Assembly: GCA_021496505.1 (NCBI GenBank)
Contig: CP053031.1
Span: 992,001 to 1,056,000 of the forward strand
Direction of reading: 5' to 3'
Source of the DNA: Thermoleophilia bacterium SCSIO 60948
GTDB lineage: Bacteria; Actinomycetota; Thermoleophilia; Solirubrobacterales; 70-9
Length of the DNA: 64,000 nt
Each line of letters begins with the position of its first letter. The stretch's first letter is position 1. Below are positions 9,272 through 18,807 of this stretch, piece by piece. Under the pieces are notes generated by a model. The model was not told the origin of the DNA and did no database searches. It saw nothing but the letters and a program-made list of their open reading frames with translations. The position numbers were made by a program, and so were the translations under genes.

Positions 9272-10521
9272 TCAGATCCCGAACACGCGGCGCGCGTCCT
9301 CGAGGCCCTCGACCAGCCGGTCGATCTCCTCGGCGGAGGTGTAGACGCCGAAGCTCGCGCGCGCCGTCGCGGTAACGCCGAGGCGCTCCATCAGCGGCTG
9401 CGCGCAGTGGTGGCCGGCGCGGACGGCGACCCCGTGGCGGTCGAGGATCTCGGCGATGTCGTGGGCGTGGACCCCCTCGAGCTCGAACGAGACGGGGCCG
9501 AGGCGCCCCTCACCGCGCGGCGGGCCGAAGATCCGAAGCCCTTCGACGGACTCGAGCGCAGCGAGGGCGTGATCGGCCATCTCGACCTCGTGGGCCTCGA
9601 TCGCGTCCATTCCCACCGCGTCGACCCAGTCGATCGCCGCCGCGAGCCCGACGGCCTGCGCGATGGCAGGAGTGCCGGCCTCGAAGCGTGCCGGGAGGTC
9701 GGCGAACGTGGTCCCGTCGCGGGTGACCTTGCGGATCATGGAGCCGCCACCGAGGAACGGTGGCATCGAGCGCAGCAGATCGAGTCTTCCCCACAGGGCG
9801 CCGATCCCGGTGGGTCCGTAGATCTTGTGGCCGGTCAGGGCGTAGAAGTCGGCGCCGAGCTCGGCGACGTCTAGACCGAGCTTCGGCGCGGACTGGGCGC
9901 CGTCGACGAGGACGAGCGCGCCGGCGGCGTGGGCGCGGCGACAGATCTCGGTGATCGGGTTGCGCGTGCCGAGGACGTTCGACACGTGCGTGACCGCGAC
10001 CAGCCTCGGGCCGCGTGCGAGCGCCTCGTCGAGCTCGTCGAGCCTCAGCTCACCCGAGTCGGTGACCCCGACCCAGTCGATCTCCGCCCCGGCGCGCTCG
10101 GCGAGTTGCTGCCAGGGCACGATGTTCGAGTGGTGCTCCATCTCGGTCAGCACGATCCGATCGCCGGCGCGGACGTTCGCGTCGCCCCATGCACGCGCGA
10201 CGAGGTTGATCGCCTCGGTCGCGTTGCGGACGAAGATCAGCTCGCGCCGGTCGGCGGCCCCGAGGTGGCGAGCGACGGTGTCGCGGGCGTTCTCATACGC
10301 CTCGGTCGCCTCGGCCGAGAGCGTGTGCGAGCCGCGGTGGACGTTCGAGTGGTGGCGTCGCTCGTAGTCGGAGACGGCGTCGATCGAGGCCTGGACTCGC
10401 TGCGAGCTCGCGCCCGAGTCGAGGTAGGCGACCGGGTGGCCGCCGATCTCGCGCTCGAGCGCCGGGAACTGGGCCCGGACCTGTCCGAGCTCGAAGCCGC
10501 GCGCGGTCGCGGGCGAGGCGG

Positions 10522-10525
<4 letters not shown>
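9272..10525 (-). CDS. sufS: cysteine desulfurase SufS
   Basis: A 417-residue PLP-dependent class V aminotransferase-fold enzyme that takes sulfur from cysteine as a persulfide and leaves alanine. The PLP lysine is K234 in TGHKIYGPTG; the persulfide-carrying cysteine is C374 in AGHHCAQPLMERLG, typical of group II (SufS) desulfurases. The start is GTG and overlaps the sufC stop by 4 bases (GTGA), giving tight coupling. It works with the downstream SufU and feeds SufBCD. Confidence 0.95.
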
Positions 10526-11286
<761 letters not shown>

Positions 11287-11350
11287 GGATGCTCCTTTTG
11301 CGGTTGAGGAAGGTGAAGGTCTTTTCGGCTTGCGCCCGGCGGGTGCCGGG

Positions 11351-11827
11351 TCAGCCGGCGAGGGCCGGTTCGGCCTCGGGCTCGGCGCCGAACGCGACGA
11401 GGTCGGCGAGCGTCGTCTGAGCGAGCGCGCGAGTCACGCCGCCCTGCACGCGCGTCCAGAGGAACTTGGTCGAGCAGGCCTGGTCGGCGTCGACCTGGTG
11501 CGAACACTGGACCCGGCCCTCGGAGTCGGGCGAGAAGCACTCCATCGGCGCGATCGGCCCCTCGAGCGCCTGGACGACCTCGAGCATGTCGATCTCCGCG
11601 GCCGGGCGAGCGAGGCGGTAGCCGCCGTGCGCGCCGCGAACCGAGGCCACGAGACCGCACTCGCGCAGCCTCGCGGCGAGGTGCTCGAGGTAGGAGAGCG
11701 GCAGGTTCTCAGCACTCGAGACGGCGCCCAGGGAGATCGGTCGGGCAGCCGAGGGATCCTCGCCGCCCTTGCGGCCGAGCTCGACCATCAAGCGCACGCC
11801 GTACTCCGCTTTCGTCGAGAACAGCAT
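11351..11827 (-). CDS. Rrf2-family Fe-S-type regulator of the suf genes
   Basis: A 158-residue winged-helix regulator starting MLFSTKAEYGVRLMVELG, the usual Rrf2 opening. A TTG three codons upstream is possible. HGGYRLARP is the family's wing motif. Three cysteines at about residues 89-107 (ECFSP, VQCSH, QACST) are placed like the cluster ligands of IscR, which supports an Fe-S-sensing repressor. It sits 64 bases upstream of sufC, so control of the suf units is the natural inference. Some actinobacteria use a different SufR type instead. Confidence 0.85.
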   Translation of the reverse strand: MLFSTKAEYGVRLMVELGRKGGEDPSAARPISLGAVSSAENLPLSYLEHLAARLRECGLVASVRGAHGGYRLARPAAEIDMLEVVQALEGPIAPMECFSPDSEGRVQCSHQVDADQACSTKFLWTRVQGGVTRALAQTTLADLVAFGAEPEAEPALAG

Positions 11828-11841
11828 CTGGAACAAATCCT

Positions 11842-11858
11842 AGCCCGCTGATCGGGCT
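11842..11858 (-). terminator. short hairpin between the response regulator and rrf2
   Basis: AGCCCG (11842-11847) pairs with CGGGCT (11853-11858) around a 5-base loop, in the 37-base gap between the two genes. There is no T-run. It may attenuate read-through from the two-component genes into rrf2. Confidence 0.3.
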
Positions 11859-11864
11859 TGCCCG

Positions 11865-12494
11865 CTATGGGTCGATCAGGCCGCGACGGATCGCGTAGCG
11901 CACGAGCTCGACGCGGTCTCGCATCCCCAGCTTCCGCATCGCGTTCGAGCGGTGGTTCTCGACGGTCTTCTCGGACAGGTGCAGGATGTCTGCGATCTCG
12001 CGGTTCGTATGCGCCTCGGCGACGAGCTTCACGACCTCCTCCTCGCGCGGCGTCAGCTCATCGGTGCGCACCGCGCCCTCGCCGAGGACGTCCTTGATCA
12101 GCGCCCGTTGTGCCTCGGGCGTCAGGAACGGCTCGCCGCGCTCGACGGCTCGGACCGCGGACAGCAGGTCGGAGTCGGCCTGCGCCTTGAGGACGTAGCC
12201 CGACGCGCCGGCCTTCAGCGCCTCGAACAGGTAGCGCTCGTCGTCGTACATCGACAGGATCAGGACGGACACGTTCGGCGCCTGCTCGCGGATCTCCCGC
12301 GTCGCCTGAAGCCCGGTGAGCTTCGGCATCTTGACGTCGAGGATCGCCAGGTCGGGGCGCTCGCGGACCGCGATGTCGCGCGCCTCGACGCCGTCGGAGG
12401 CCTCGCCGATCACCTCGAGGTCGCCCTCCCGCTCGAGCAGCATCCGCAGCCCGGAGCGGACGATCCCGTGGTCGTCGGCGATCACGACCCTCAT
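11865..12494 (-). CDS. NarL/FixJ-family response regulator
   Basis: A 209-residue two-domain regulator. The receiver domain holds the acidic pair DD at residues 7-8 and the phosphoacceptor D53 (LAILDVKMP), with the conserved Lys at about 103. A LuxR-type helix-turn-helix follows (ELTPREEEVVKLVAEAHTN near residue 145, then NREIADILHLSEKTVENH). Its ATG overlaps the end of the upstream histidine kinase gene by 4 bases, so the two form a cognate pair. Target genes are not shown by the sequence. Confidence 0.92.
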   Translation of the reverse strand: MRVVIADDHGIVRSGLRMLLEREGDLEVIGEASDGVEARDIAVRERPDLAILDVKMPKLTGLQATREIREQAPNVSVLILSMYDDERYLFEALKAGASGYVLKAQADSDLLSAVRAVERGEPFLTPEAQRALIKDVLGEGAVRTDELTPREEEVVKLVAEAHTNREIADILHLSEKTVENHRSNAMRKLGMRDRVELVRYAIRRGLIDP

Positions 12495-13492
12495 GCCGCC
12501 GCTCCGATGAGCGCCGGGACCGGGACGACGAGCGTCACGCGGGTTCCGAGGTCGGGCCGCGACTCGATCTCGAGCTCGCCGCCGGCGAGCAGCGCGCGCT
12601 CGCGCATCCCGCCGAGTCCGAGCCCCGAACCGACCTTGTCGAACGCGAACCCCGAGCCGTCATCGTGGACCACGAGCCTGAGCTCCTCGGCGTCGCGGCG
12701 GAGCTCGACGCCGACCCGCTGCGCGCCCGAGTGACGCGCGGTGTTGTTGAGCGCCTCCTGGGTCACCCGGTAGACGACGAGCTGGACGTCGGCGGGCAGG
12801 CTTCCGAGGTCGCCGCTCGTCTCGAGCGCGGTCTCGAGATCACCACGGGCCGAGACGTCGGACAGCAGCCCGGCGACGGCGGCCTTGAGGCCGAGGTCGT
12901 CGAGCGCGGTCGGTCGCAGCTGGCGCGACATCCGCAGCAGCTCGGCCATCGCCTCGTTGGCGACGCCCTGGGTCTCGGCGAGCTCGTCGGCGAGCTCGGG
13001 CGGGGCCGTGCGGCGCGTCGCCTCGAGCCGGAGCAGCAGGCCGGTGAGCGACTGGTTGACCTCGTCGTGGAGGTCTCGCGCGACCCGGGCTCGCTCCTCC
13101 TCCTGCGCGCGAAGCGCGGCGCTCGAGCTGCGGCGGCGCTCGGCCTCGAGCCGGCCGAGCATGTGGCGGAAGGCGCGGTGCAGGCGCTTGACCTCGTCGG
13201 GAGCGCCCTTGTAGTCCTCCTCGGTCGCGGCGCTCAGGTTCGCGCCGGGGCGCGAGAGGTCGGCGCGCTCCATGTCGTCTACGAGTCGTTCGAGCGGGCG
13301 GAACCTGCGCTGCAACAGGATCACGTTGACCGCGACGGTGAGCGCGACGCCGAGGCCGAGCACGAGCGCCTCGTTCGGCGTCTCGGAGAGGTCGACGTCG
13401 GGATCGGTCGCCAGCACGGCGCCGACGACCGCCGCGACGATCAGCAATAGGTTCGCGACCAGTACCTGTGTGACTAGTGTTCGGCTTCGCAT
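12491..13492 (-). CDS. sensor histidine kinase, NarX/LiaS type (HisKA_3)
   Basis: A 333-residue membrane kinase with two N-terminal helices (about residues 8-28 and 42-60) and almost no extracytoplasmic domain between them. A HAMP-like segment follows, then the HisKA_3 motif ARDLHDEVNQSLTGL with the phosphoacceptor His near residue 143, and an ATPase domain ending GSGLGLGGMRERALLAGG. The tiny sensor loop (about 15 residues) suggests it senses the membrane itself or uses an accessory protein. It is divergent from htpX, a membrane-quality protease gene 256 bases away, which fits an envelope-stress role by inference only. Confidence 0.9.
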   Translation of the reverse strand: MRSRTLVTQVLVANLLLIVAAVVGAVLATDPDVDLSETPNEALVLGLGVALTVAVNVILLQRRFRPLERLVDDMERADLSRPGANLSAATEEDYKGAPDEVKRLHRAFRHMLGRLEAERRRSSSAALRAQEEERARVARDLHDEVNQSLTGLLLRLEATRRTAPPELADELAETQGVANEAMAELLRMSRQLRPTALDDLGLKAAVAGLLSDVSARGDLETALETSGDLGSLPADVQLVVYRVTQEALNNTARHSGAQRVGVELRRDAEELRLVVHDDGSGFAFDKVGSGLGLGGMRERALLAGGELEIESRPDLGTRVTLVVPVPALIGAAA

Positions 13493-13748
13493 CGCTCCCC
13501 GACCAGTATCGGCGCTCAGCGAGGTCGGGTCGAGCCGCGGGTGCCGCCGACCGCGCCCGTCCCGCCCAAGCGGAAGCCTGATTCCGGCTTTGAGGCGGGC
13601 TTAATCAGGGTTCGCCCCCAGACCCGTGTGGGTGGTCGCCCTCATGTGGAATCCGACCTCGCGTGACAGGATTCCCTCGGCACCATCCCCGGCCCGGATC
13701 CCCGCGGCCGGCTTCCATTCTCATTCCCCTCAAGGAGGGACCCCCGAA

Positions 13749-14609
13749 ATGACCACGACCTCGAAATCCAATTTCGCGGCCGGTCTTCGCACGACGATCC
13801 TCATGGCGACCCTCGGCGGCCTTCTGGTCGCTCTCGGTTACGCGCTCGGCGGCATCCAGATCGCCGGCGTGTTCCTCGTCCTGGCGCTCGTCATGAACGG
13901 CATCGCCTTCTTCTTCAGCGACAAGATCGCGATCAAGAGCTCCGGCGCGAAGCCGATCTCCGAGCAGGAGGCCCCCGGCCTCTACCAGATGGTTCGTGAG
14001 CTGACCACGCGCGCCAACCTGCCTATGCCGAAGCTCTACATGATCCCCTCCGAGCAGCCGAACGCTTTCGCGACCGGCCGCAATCCGAAGAACTCGGCGG
14101 TGGCGGTCACGCACGGAATCACGAAGCTGCTCTCCGAGGATGAGCTTCGCGGCGTCGTCGCGCACGAGCTCGCCCACATCCGCAACCGCGACATCCTCAC
14201 CCAGTCCGTCGCTGCGGCGATCGGTTCGATGATCACCTGGCTCGCCTACATGTTCATGTGGGTCGGCGGCGACGACGATTCGCCCGTCGGGCTCATCGGC
14301 TCGCTCGCGCTGATCATCCTCGCGCCGATCTCGGCGACGCTGATCCAGCTCGCCGTCTCGCGCCAGCGCGAGTACGCGGCCGACGCGACCGGTGCGCAGA
14401 TCTGCGGCAACCCGGAGTCGCTGGCCTCGGCGCTGCTGAGGCTCGAGGCCGGGGCGGAGGCGATCCCGATGCAGGCCAACGCCGCGACCGAGTCCATGTA
14501 CATCGTCAAGCCGTTCCGAGGCGGCGGGATCAGTGGTCTCTTCACCACCCATCCGCCGATCCAGGAGCGCGTCAAGCGACTCCGCCAGATGCGCCCGTCA
14601 CTCGGCTAA
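13749..14609 (+). CDS. htpX: membrane zinc metalloprotease HtpX
   Basis: A 286-residue M48-family protease with two N-terminal helices (residues 14-31 and 37-55). The zinc motif is H139-E-L-A-H143 (VVAHELAHIRNRD), with the third ligand E208 in SRQREYAADATGA. Two further hydrophobic stretches lie between them. HtpX degrades misfolded membrane proteins. The ATG at 13749 is chosen over an upstream GTG because AAGGAGGG precedes it at proper spacing and the conserved helix follows directly. Confidence 0.92.
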   Translation: MTTTSKSNFAAGLRTTILMATLGGLLVALGYALGGIQIAGVFLVLALVMNGIAFFFSDKIAIKSSGAKPISEQEAPGLYQMVRELTTRANLPMPKLYMIPSEQPNAFATGRNPKNSAVAVTHGITKLLSEDELRGVVAHELAHIRNRDILTQSVAAAIGSMITWLAYMFMWVGGDDDSPVGLIGSLALIILAPISATLIQLAVSRQREYAADATGAQICGNPESLASALLRLEAGAEAIPMQANAATESMYIVKPFRGGGISGLFTTHPPIQERVKRLRQMRPSLG

Positions 14610-14641
14610 CCTGGAGCGAACAGCTTGAACCTTCGGTCGAT

Positions 14642-14696
14642 GGGGCCGAGGGGGAGGCGGCCGTAACCCCCCAGCGGCCGTCTCTCCCTCGGCCCC
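14642..14696 (+). terminator. 22-bp stem-loop after htpX
   Basis: Bases 14642-14663 pair with 14675-14696 over 22 positions, two of them G-U, around an 11-base C-rich loop. It starts 32 bases after the htpX stop. There is no T-run, so it may be a factor-dependent or 3'-stabilising structure. Confidence 0.6.
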
Positions 14697-14894
14697 TGGC
14701 CGTTCAGGGGTTCGCATATCGCGGTCATCGGCCGCTCGCGTGCGCAGCACGCTTCGCGACCTGCTTCCCACGATCTGCTTCCCCCTGAACGGCCTGACGG
14801 CTGTCTGGGTTCGCAGCCGACGGAGGCCCTTTCTGAACCGTTTTGGTCGGCTATTCGGGGTCTGCGCTCGTGCCGCGATGCGGCGCCACCTCGC

Positions 14895-14900
14895 TATATT
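14895..14900 (+). promoter_or_regulatory. candidate -10 box of the rhodanese-MoeB gene
   Basis: TATATT at 14895-14900, in the only AT-rich patch of the region, would start a transcript about 40 bases before the ATG at 14948. A matching -35 is not evident. Confidence 0.35.
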
Positions 14901-14947
14901 TTTTGAAGTAAGGGAATCCGGATCGAGTTTCAGGAGTTTTGGTTCGA

Positions 14948-16147
14948 ATGGCAGCTACGGAGCCGATCGAGGCGATCAAGGAGCGGATCGAGGAAGTCGA
15001 GGTCGAGGAGGCCGATCGCGAGGTCTCCGCGGGTGAGGCGATCCTCGTCGACGTTCGTGAGCGCAACGAGTGGGACGCCGGCCACGTCGAGGCCTCGACG
15101 CTCGTGCCGCAGGCCGAGGTCGCCGACCGGCTCGCCGAGGTCGCTCCCGACCAGAGCCAGCGCGTGCTCTTCCTCTGCGCGTCGGGCAACCGCTCGGCCC
15201 GCGCCGCCGACCTCGCCTCCGAGCTCGGCTACACCGACGTCGCCTCCGTGCGCGGCGGGTTCACGACCTGGTCGGATCGCGGTCTGGCGACCGTCGAGCC
15301 CGAGGGTCTGACGCGCGATCAGCGCATGCGCTACTCGCGCCACACGCTGCTCGACGAGGTCGGGGTCGAGGGTCAGCTCAAGCTGCTGAACGCCAAGGTC
15401 CTGCTGCTCGGGGCCGGTGGCCTCGGCGCGCCGACCGCGCTCTACCTCGCCGCCGCCGGCGTCGGCACGATCGGCATCGTCGATGACGACGTCGTCGACG
15501 AGTCGAACCTCCAGCGCCAGGTCATCCACTCGACGAAGACCGTCGGCGAGGCGAAGACCGCCTCGGCCAAGCAGGCGATCAACGACCTCAACCCGGACAT
15601 CGAGGTCATCGAGCACAACACGCGGCTCGACGCTTCGAACATCCTCGACCTGATCGAGCCCTACGACATCCTCGTCGACGGCGCCGACAACTTCCCGACC
15701 CGATACCTGCTCAACGACGCGTCGGTGCGGCTTCGCAAGCCCGTCGTCTCGGCGTCGATCCTCGGCTTCGAGGGCCAGATCTCGACCTTCGTCCCCTACG
15801 AGGGTCCCTGCTACCGCTGCCTGTTCCCGACGCCGCCGCCGCCCGAGCTCGCTCCGAGCTGCGGTGCCAACGGAGTCCTCGGTGTCATGGCCGGGGTCAT
15901 GGGGCTCTTCCAGGCCAACGAGGTCATCAAGCTGGTCGTCGGCATCGGCGAGCCGCTCGTCGGGCGCCTGGTGCTCTACGACTCGCTCGGAACCCGTCTC
16001 ACCGAGCTCAAGGTCCGCCGCGATCCGGAGTGCCCGATCTGCGGCCCGGACGCGCCGGAGATCGACGAGTCCGAGATGGGGCAGTTCCCCGACTACGAGC
16101 TGTTCTGCGGCGCCCCGGCGCGCGAGGAGACTCCGCAGGCCGTTTGA
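14948..16147 (+). CDS. rhodanese-MoeB fusion: sulfur-carrier adenylyltransferase/sulfurtransferase
   Basis: A 399-residue protein with an N-terminal rhodanese domain (residues about 25-118, active-loop Cys C77 in CASGNRSARA) followed by a full E1-like ThiF/MoeB domain (from about residue 125). The ATP loop is LLGAGGLGAP and the zinc cysteines lie in GPCYRC and ECPICGPD. Such enzymes adenylate the C-terminal Gly-Gly of a ubiquitin-like carrier and turn it into a thiocarboxylate. The actinobacterial MoeZ has the two domains in the opposite order. The ATG at 14948 is preferred to a TTG at 14939 because CAGGAG lies at workable distance. The next gene, cysO, is its likely substrate. Confidence 0.9.
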   Translation: MAATEPIEAIKERIEEVEVEEADREVSAGEAILVDVRERNEWDAGHVEASTLVPQAEVADRLAEVAPDQSQRVLFLCASGNRSARAADLASELGYTDVASVRGGFTTWSDRGLATVEPEGLTRDQRMRYSRHTLLDEVGVEGQLKLLNAKVLLLGAGGLGAPTALYLAAAGVGTIGIVDDDVVDESNLQRQVIHSTKTVGEAKTASAKQAINDLNPDIEVIEHNTRLDASNILDLIEPYDILVDGADNFPTRYLLNDASVRLRKPVVSASILGFEGQISTFVPYEGPCYRCLFPTPPPPELAPSCGANGVLGVMAGVMGLFQANEVIKLVVGIGEPLVGRLVLYDSLGTRLTELKVRRDPECPICGPDAPEIDESEMGQFPDYELFCGAPAREETPQAV

Positions 16148-16183
16148 GGCCGAACGAGTCCGCGAACGAGTCCCGCGACCGGC

Positions 16184-16189
16184 TAGGTT
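16184..16189 (+). promoter_or_regulatory. leaderless -10 box of cysO
   Basis: TAGGTT, then 8 bases, then the cysO ATG at 16198. There is no Shine-Dalgarno. It suggests cysO can be transcribed apart from the upstream moeB gene. Confidence 0.5.
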
Positions 16190-16197
16190 CACACGCG

Positions 16198-16476
16198 ATG
16201 ACCAAGGTGAAGATCCCACCCGTACTGCGCTCGCGCACCGATGGCGCCTCGGAGGTCGAGGCCTCCGGTTCGACCGTCGGCGAGGTCCTCGCCGACCTCG
16301 CCGAGCGCCACCCCGATACCCGCGAGCAGCTGTTCTCGGGCGAGGGTGAGCTGAACCGCTACGTCAACGTCTATCTCAACGACGAGGACGTCCGCGTGCT
16401 CGGCGGGCTCGACACCGCCGCCTCTGAGGGCGACACGGTCGTGATCCTGCCGGCGATGGCCGGCGGTGAGCGCTAG
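16198..16476 (+). CDS. cysO: CysO-like sulfur carrier protein with a GGER tail
   Basis: A 92-residue ubiquitin-fold protein (MoaD/ThiS superfamily). It matches mycobacterial CysO in its start (MTKVKIPPVLRSRTDG), the NRYVNVYLNDEDVR segment and the ending TVVILPAMAGG. CysO carries a C-terminal thiocarboxylate that provides sulfur for cysteine made by CysM. Unusually, two extra residues, Glu-Arg, follow the Gly-Gly, so the protein must be trimmed before it can be adenylated. The Mec-type protease at 23095 is the obvious candidate. The codons ggc ggt gag cgc tag at 16462-16476 are unambiguous. Confidence 0.88.
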   Translation: MTKVKIPPVLRSRTDGASEVEASGSTVGEVLADLAERHPDTREQLFSGEGELNRYVNVYLNDEDVRVLGGLDTAASEGDTVVILPAMAGGER

Positions 16477-16550
16477 TCCGGTCACAGGCAACCGTTAGCT
16501 CAAGGCATTCGCTTGGCCCGCCGAAGGGTCGAGTGGTATGCAGCCAGGCA

Positions 16551-16556
16551 TAAGCT
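16551..16556 (+). promoter_or_regulatory. leaderless -10 box of the sugar transferase gene
   Basis: TAAGCT, then 8 bases, then an in-frame GTG at 16565. This favours GTG 16565 over the ATG at 16538 as the start. Confidence 0.45.
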
Positions 16557-16564
16557 CTCCGCCC

Positions 16565-18019
16565 GTGAACACGGATGTCGAACCCGCGCTGCAGATGGGC
16601 GGGGCGGGGACCCGCCGCCTCGGTGCTCTGCGAGCCCAGCGAACGCTGGGTTGGGTCGGCCTCGAGCTCGCGCCGGCTCTGACCGCCGGACTGATCGCCC
16701 TCTCCCACGTCCCCGTCGGCCTCGCGGTCGGGCTGACAGTGGTCATGCTCGGCTGCGCGACGACGTTCGAGCGCCAGCGCTATCCGCTCCACCTGATGCG
16801 CCTCTCGGGCTACGTCGCCCGGCTCGCGGTGCCGCTCGCCGGCGTCCTGCTCACCGCCTTCGCCTCACTCGCCTTCGAGCCGATCCAGGTCACCGAGCTC
16901 GGCGTCCCGCTGCTCGGGGCCTGGGTGGTCACCTTCGCGACGCTCTGGGTTCTGCGCTCGATCGGCCGTGACCTCGAGCTGCGGGTCGTTGTCGTAGGGA
17001 GCTCCGGCGTCGCGACCGCGCTCAAGCGCGAGCTCGAGACCGCGGGCCTGACGAGCCACCGGATCGTCGGTTGGATCGACTTTCGCGAGACCGGGGAGGA
17101 GGAGCTCCCCGATGGCTGCCTCGGCAACTACCGCGAGACCCGGGAGATCGTCCTGAGCGAGAGCGCCGACCTCGTGATCTTCGCCCTGCGCGAGTCGGGC
17201 TCGGAGGCGATCGGGGTCTCGTCGATCGAGGTCATGGAGTCGGTCGCCCAGCAGCTGCTCGGCACCGACGTCCGCCTGATCGGCGCGAACCAGGCCTACG
17301 AGGACCTGTTCGGCCACGTGCCGCTCGCGACGATGAACGCGGCCTGGTTCCAGTACGTCCTACACCCGCGCTTCAACGCCGGGTCCTCCAAGCAGCGCCG
17401 TCTGCTCGACCTGACGGCGGCCGGATCGATGCTGCTGATCGGCGCGCCGATCATCGCGATTGCGGCGATCTGCATCAAGCTGACCGACCGCGGCCCGGTC
17501 TTCTACCGCCAGCTGCGCGTAGGGGAGCGCGGCGAGGAGTTCTGGATGCTGAAGCTGCGCTCGATGCGGGTCGACGCCGAGTCCGACGGCGTCGCCCAGT
17601 GGTCGCGACCGGATGACGACCGGATCACCGCCGTCGGCGGCTTCCTGCGCCGCACGCACCTCGACGAGCTGCCCCAGCTGATCAACGTCCTGCGCGGGCA
17701 GATGTCGCTCGTCGGCCCGCGACCCGAGCGCCGCACCTTCGTCGACGCTCTCGAACAGCAGCTCCCCTACTACGACCGCCGCCACCTGATGCGGCCCGGG
17801 ATAACCGGCTGGGCACAGGTGCGGATCGGTTATGCCGGGACGGACCGCGGCACGGCGTGGAAGCTCTCCCACGACCTCTACTACTTCAAGCATCGCTCGG
17901 TCGGCCTCGATCTGCTGATCATGATCGAGACCCTCGTGACGCCCGTCTCGGACCTACGCGCTCAGGCGTACGCACCCGACGAGACGTTCATCGTCGAGGC
18001 CCAGCGCGAGCACGTCTAG
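16565..18019 (+). CDS. polyprenyl-phosphate sugar phosphotransferase (WbaP/WcaJ-like)
   Basis: A 484-residue membrane protein from GTG 16565 (493 residues if the ATG at 16538 is used). Four N-terminal helices span about residues 40-125, then a Rossmann-like CoA-binding-type domain (RVVVVGSSGVATALKREL), and a C-terminal bacterial sugar-transferase domain. Catalytic segments include KLRSMRVDAE, RRTHLDELPQL, SLVGPRPERR and MRPGITGWAQVRIGYAG. It transfers a hexose-1-phosphate to undecaprenyl phosphate, the first step of exopolysaccharide assembly. No other polysaccharide genes are adjacent. Confidence 0.9.
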   Translation: MNTDVEPALQMGGAGTRRLGALRAQRTLGWVGLELAPALTAGLIALSHVPVGLAVGLTVVMLGCATTFERQRYPLHLMRLSGYVARLAVPLAGVLLTAFASLAFEPIQVTELGVPLLGAWVVTFATLWVLRSIGRDLELRVVVVGSSGVATALKRELETAGLTSHRIVGWIDFRETGEEELPDGCLGNYRETREIVLSESADLVIFALRESGSEAIGVSSIEVMESVAQQLLGTDVRLIGANQAYEDLFGHVPLATMNAAWFQYVLHPRFNAGSSKQRRLLDLTAAGSMLLIGAPIIAIAAICIKLTDRGPVFYRQLRVGERGEEFWMLKLRSMRVDAESDGVAQWSRPDDDRITAVGGFLRRTHLDELPQLINVLRGQMSLVGPRPERRTFVDALEQQLPYYDRRHLMRPGITGWAQVRIGYAGTDRGTAWKLSHDLYYFKHRSVGLDLLIMIETLVTPVSDLRAQAYAPDETFIVEAQREHV

Positions 18020-18021
18020 CG

Positions 18022-18807
18022 CTAGTGCTCTAGGACCAATCCCAGGAAGCGGCGCGTGCGCTCGTTCTTCGGGCGCTCGAGGACCTCGGCCGGTGGTCCG
18101 TCCTCGACGACCACACCATCGTCCATGAAGATCACGCGGTCGGCGACCTCGCGGGCGAACCCGATCTCGTGCGTCACGACGATCATCGTCATGCCCTCCG
18201 CCGCGAGCTCGCGCATCACGTCGAGGACCTCCTTGACGAGCTCCGGGTCGAGCGCGCTCGTGACCTCGTCGAAGAGCATCACGTGAGGGTCCATCGCGAG
18301 AGCCCGGGCGATCGCGACGCGCTGCTGCTGACCACCCGAGAGCCGGTCCGGGTACTCGTCGGACTTCTCGGACATCCCGACGCGGGCGAGCAGCTCCTCG
18401 GCCTTCTTGCGGGCCTCGGAGCGATCGCGTCCGAGAACCTTCTGCTGGGCGATGCAGACGTTCTCGATCGCGCTCTTATGCGGGAACAGGTTGAACGACT
18501 GGAAGACCATCCCGACGCGCTTGCGCAGGTAGTCGAGGCCCGACTCCTCGTCGCCCTTCGTCCGCCTCGCGCTGATCGGCTTGCCCTCGAGCAGGATCCG
18601 GCCGGAGTCGGCCGGCTCGAGGAAGTTGATGCAGCGCAGCAGCGTCGACTTGCCCGATCCGGACGGGCCCAACACGCACACGACCTCGCCCCGCTTGATC
18701 CGGACGTCGATGCCACAGAGGACCTCGAGGTCGCCGAAGGACTTGTGGACGCCCTCGAGCTCGAGCATCGCGTCGCCCGCGGTCGACGCTTGCGTAGCGC
18801 CGGTCAT
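18022..18807 (-). CDS. polar amino acid ABC transporter ATP-binding protein
   Basis: A 261-residue ATPase of the GlnQ/HisP group. Walker A is [11 protein letters not shown], the signature [15 protein letters not shown], Walker [14 protein letters not shown], with the switch His in [13 protein letters not shown] second start, MLELEGVH at 18768, is closer to the family's usual N-terminus; the ATG at 18807 overlaps the permease stop by 4 bases and is preferred. It is the third gene of a binding-protein, permease, ATPase unit. Its stop is 2 bases from the converging sugar transferase stop. Confidence 0.93.
   Translation of the reverse strand: MTGATQASTAGDAMLELEGVHKSFGDLEVLCGIDVRIKRGEVVCVLGPSGSGKSTLLRCINFLEPADSGRILLEGKPISARRTKGDEESGLDYLRKRVGMVFQSFNLFPHKSAIENVCIAQQKVLGRDRSEARKKAEELLARVGMSEKSDEYPDRLSGGQQQRVAIARALAMDPHVMLFDEVTSALDPELVKEVLDVMRELAAEGMTMIVVTHEIGFAREVADRVIFMDDGVVVEDGPPAEVLERPKNERTRRFLGLVLEH

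Larger units (their letters stand above)
14610..14947. other. intergenic region with a long hairpin
   Basis: 338 bases with no convincing gene. The left part holds the 22-bp hairpin listed separately. The right part contains an AT-rich patch TATATTTTTTGAAG starting at 14895, whose TATATT is a fair -10 for the rhodanese-MoeB gene, and a CAGGAG ribosome-binding site at 14931-14936. Confidence 0.5.

Noticed and set aside
14930-16219. A 429-codon minus-strand frame opposite the rhodanese-MoeB gene
   Set aside because: The translation is a repetitive Arg/Asp/Val shadow with no domain. The plus strand carries a complete recognised enzyme.
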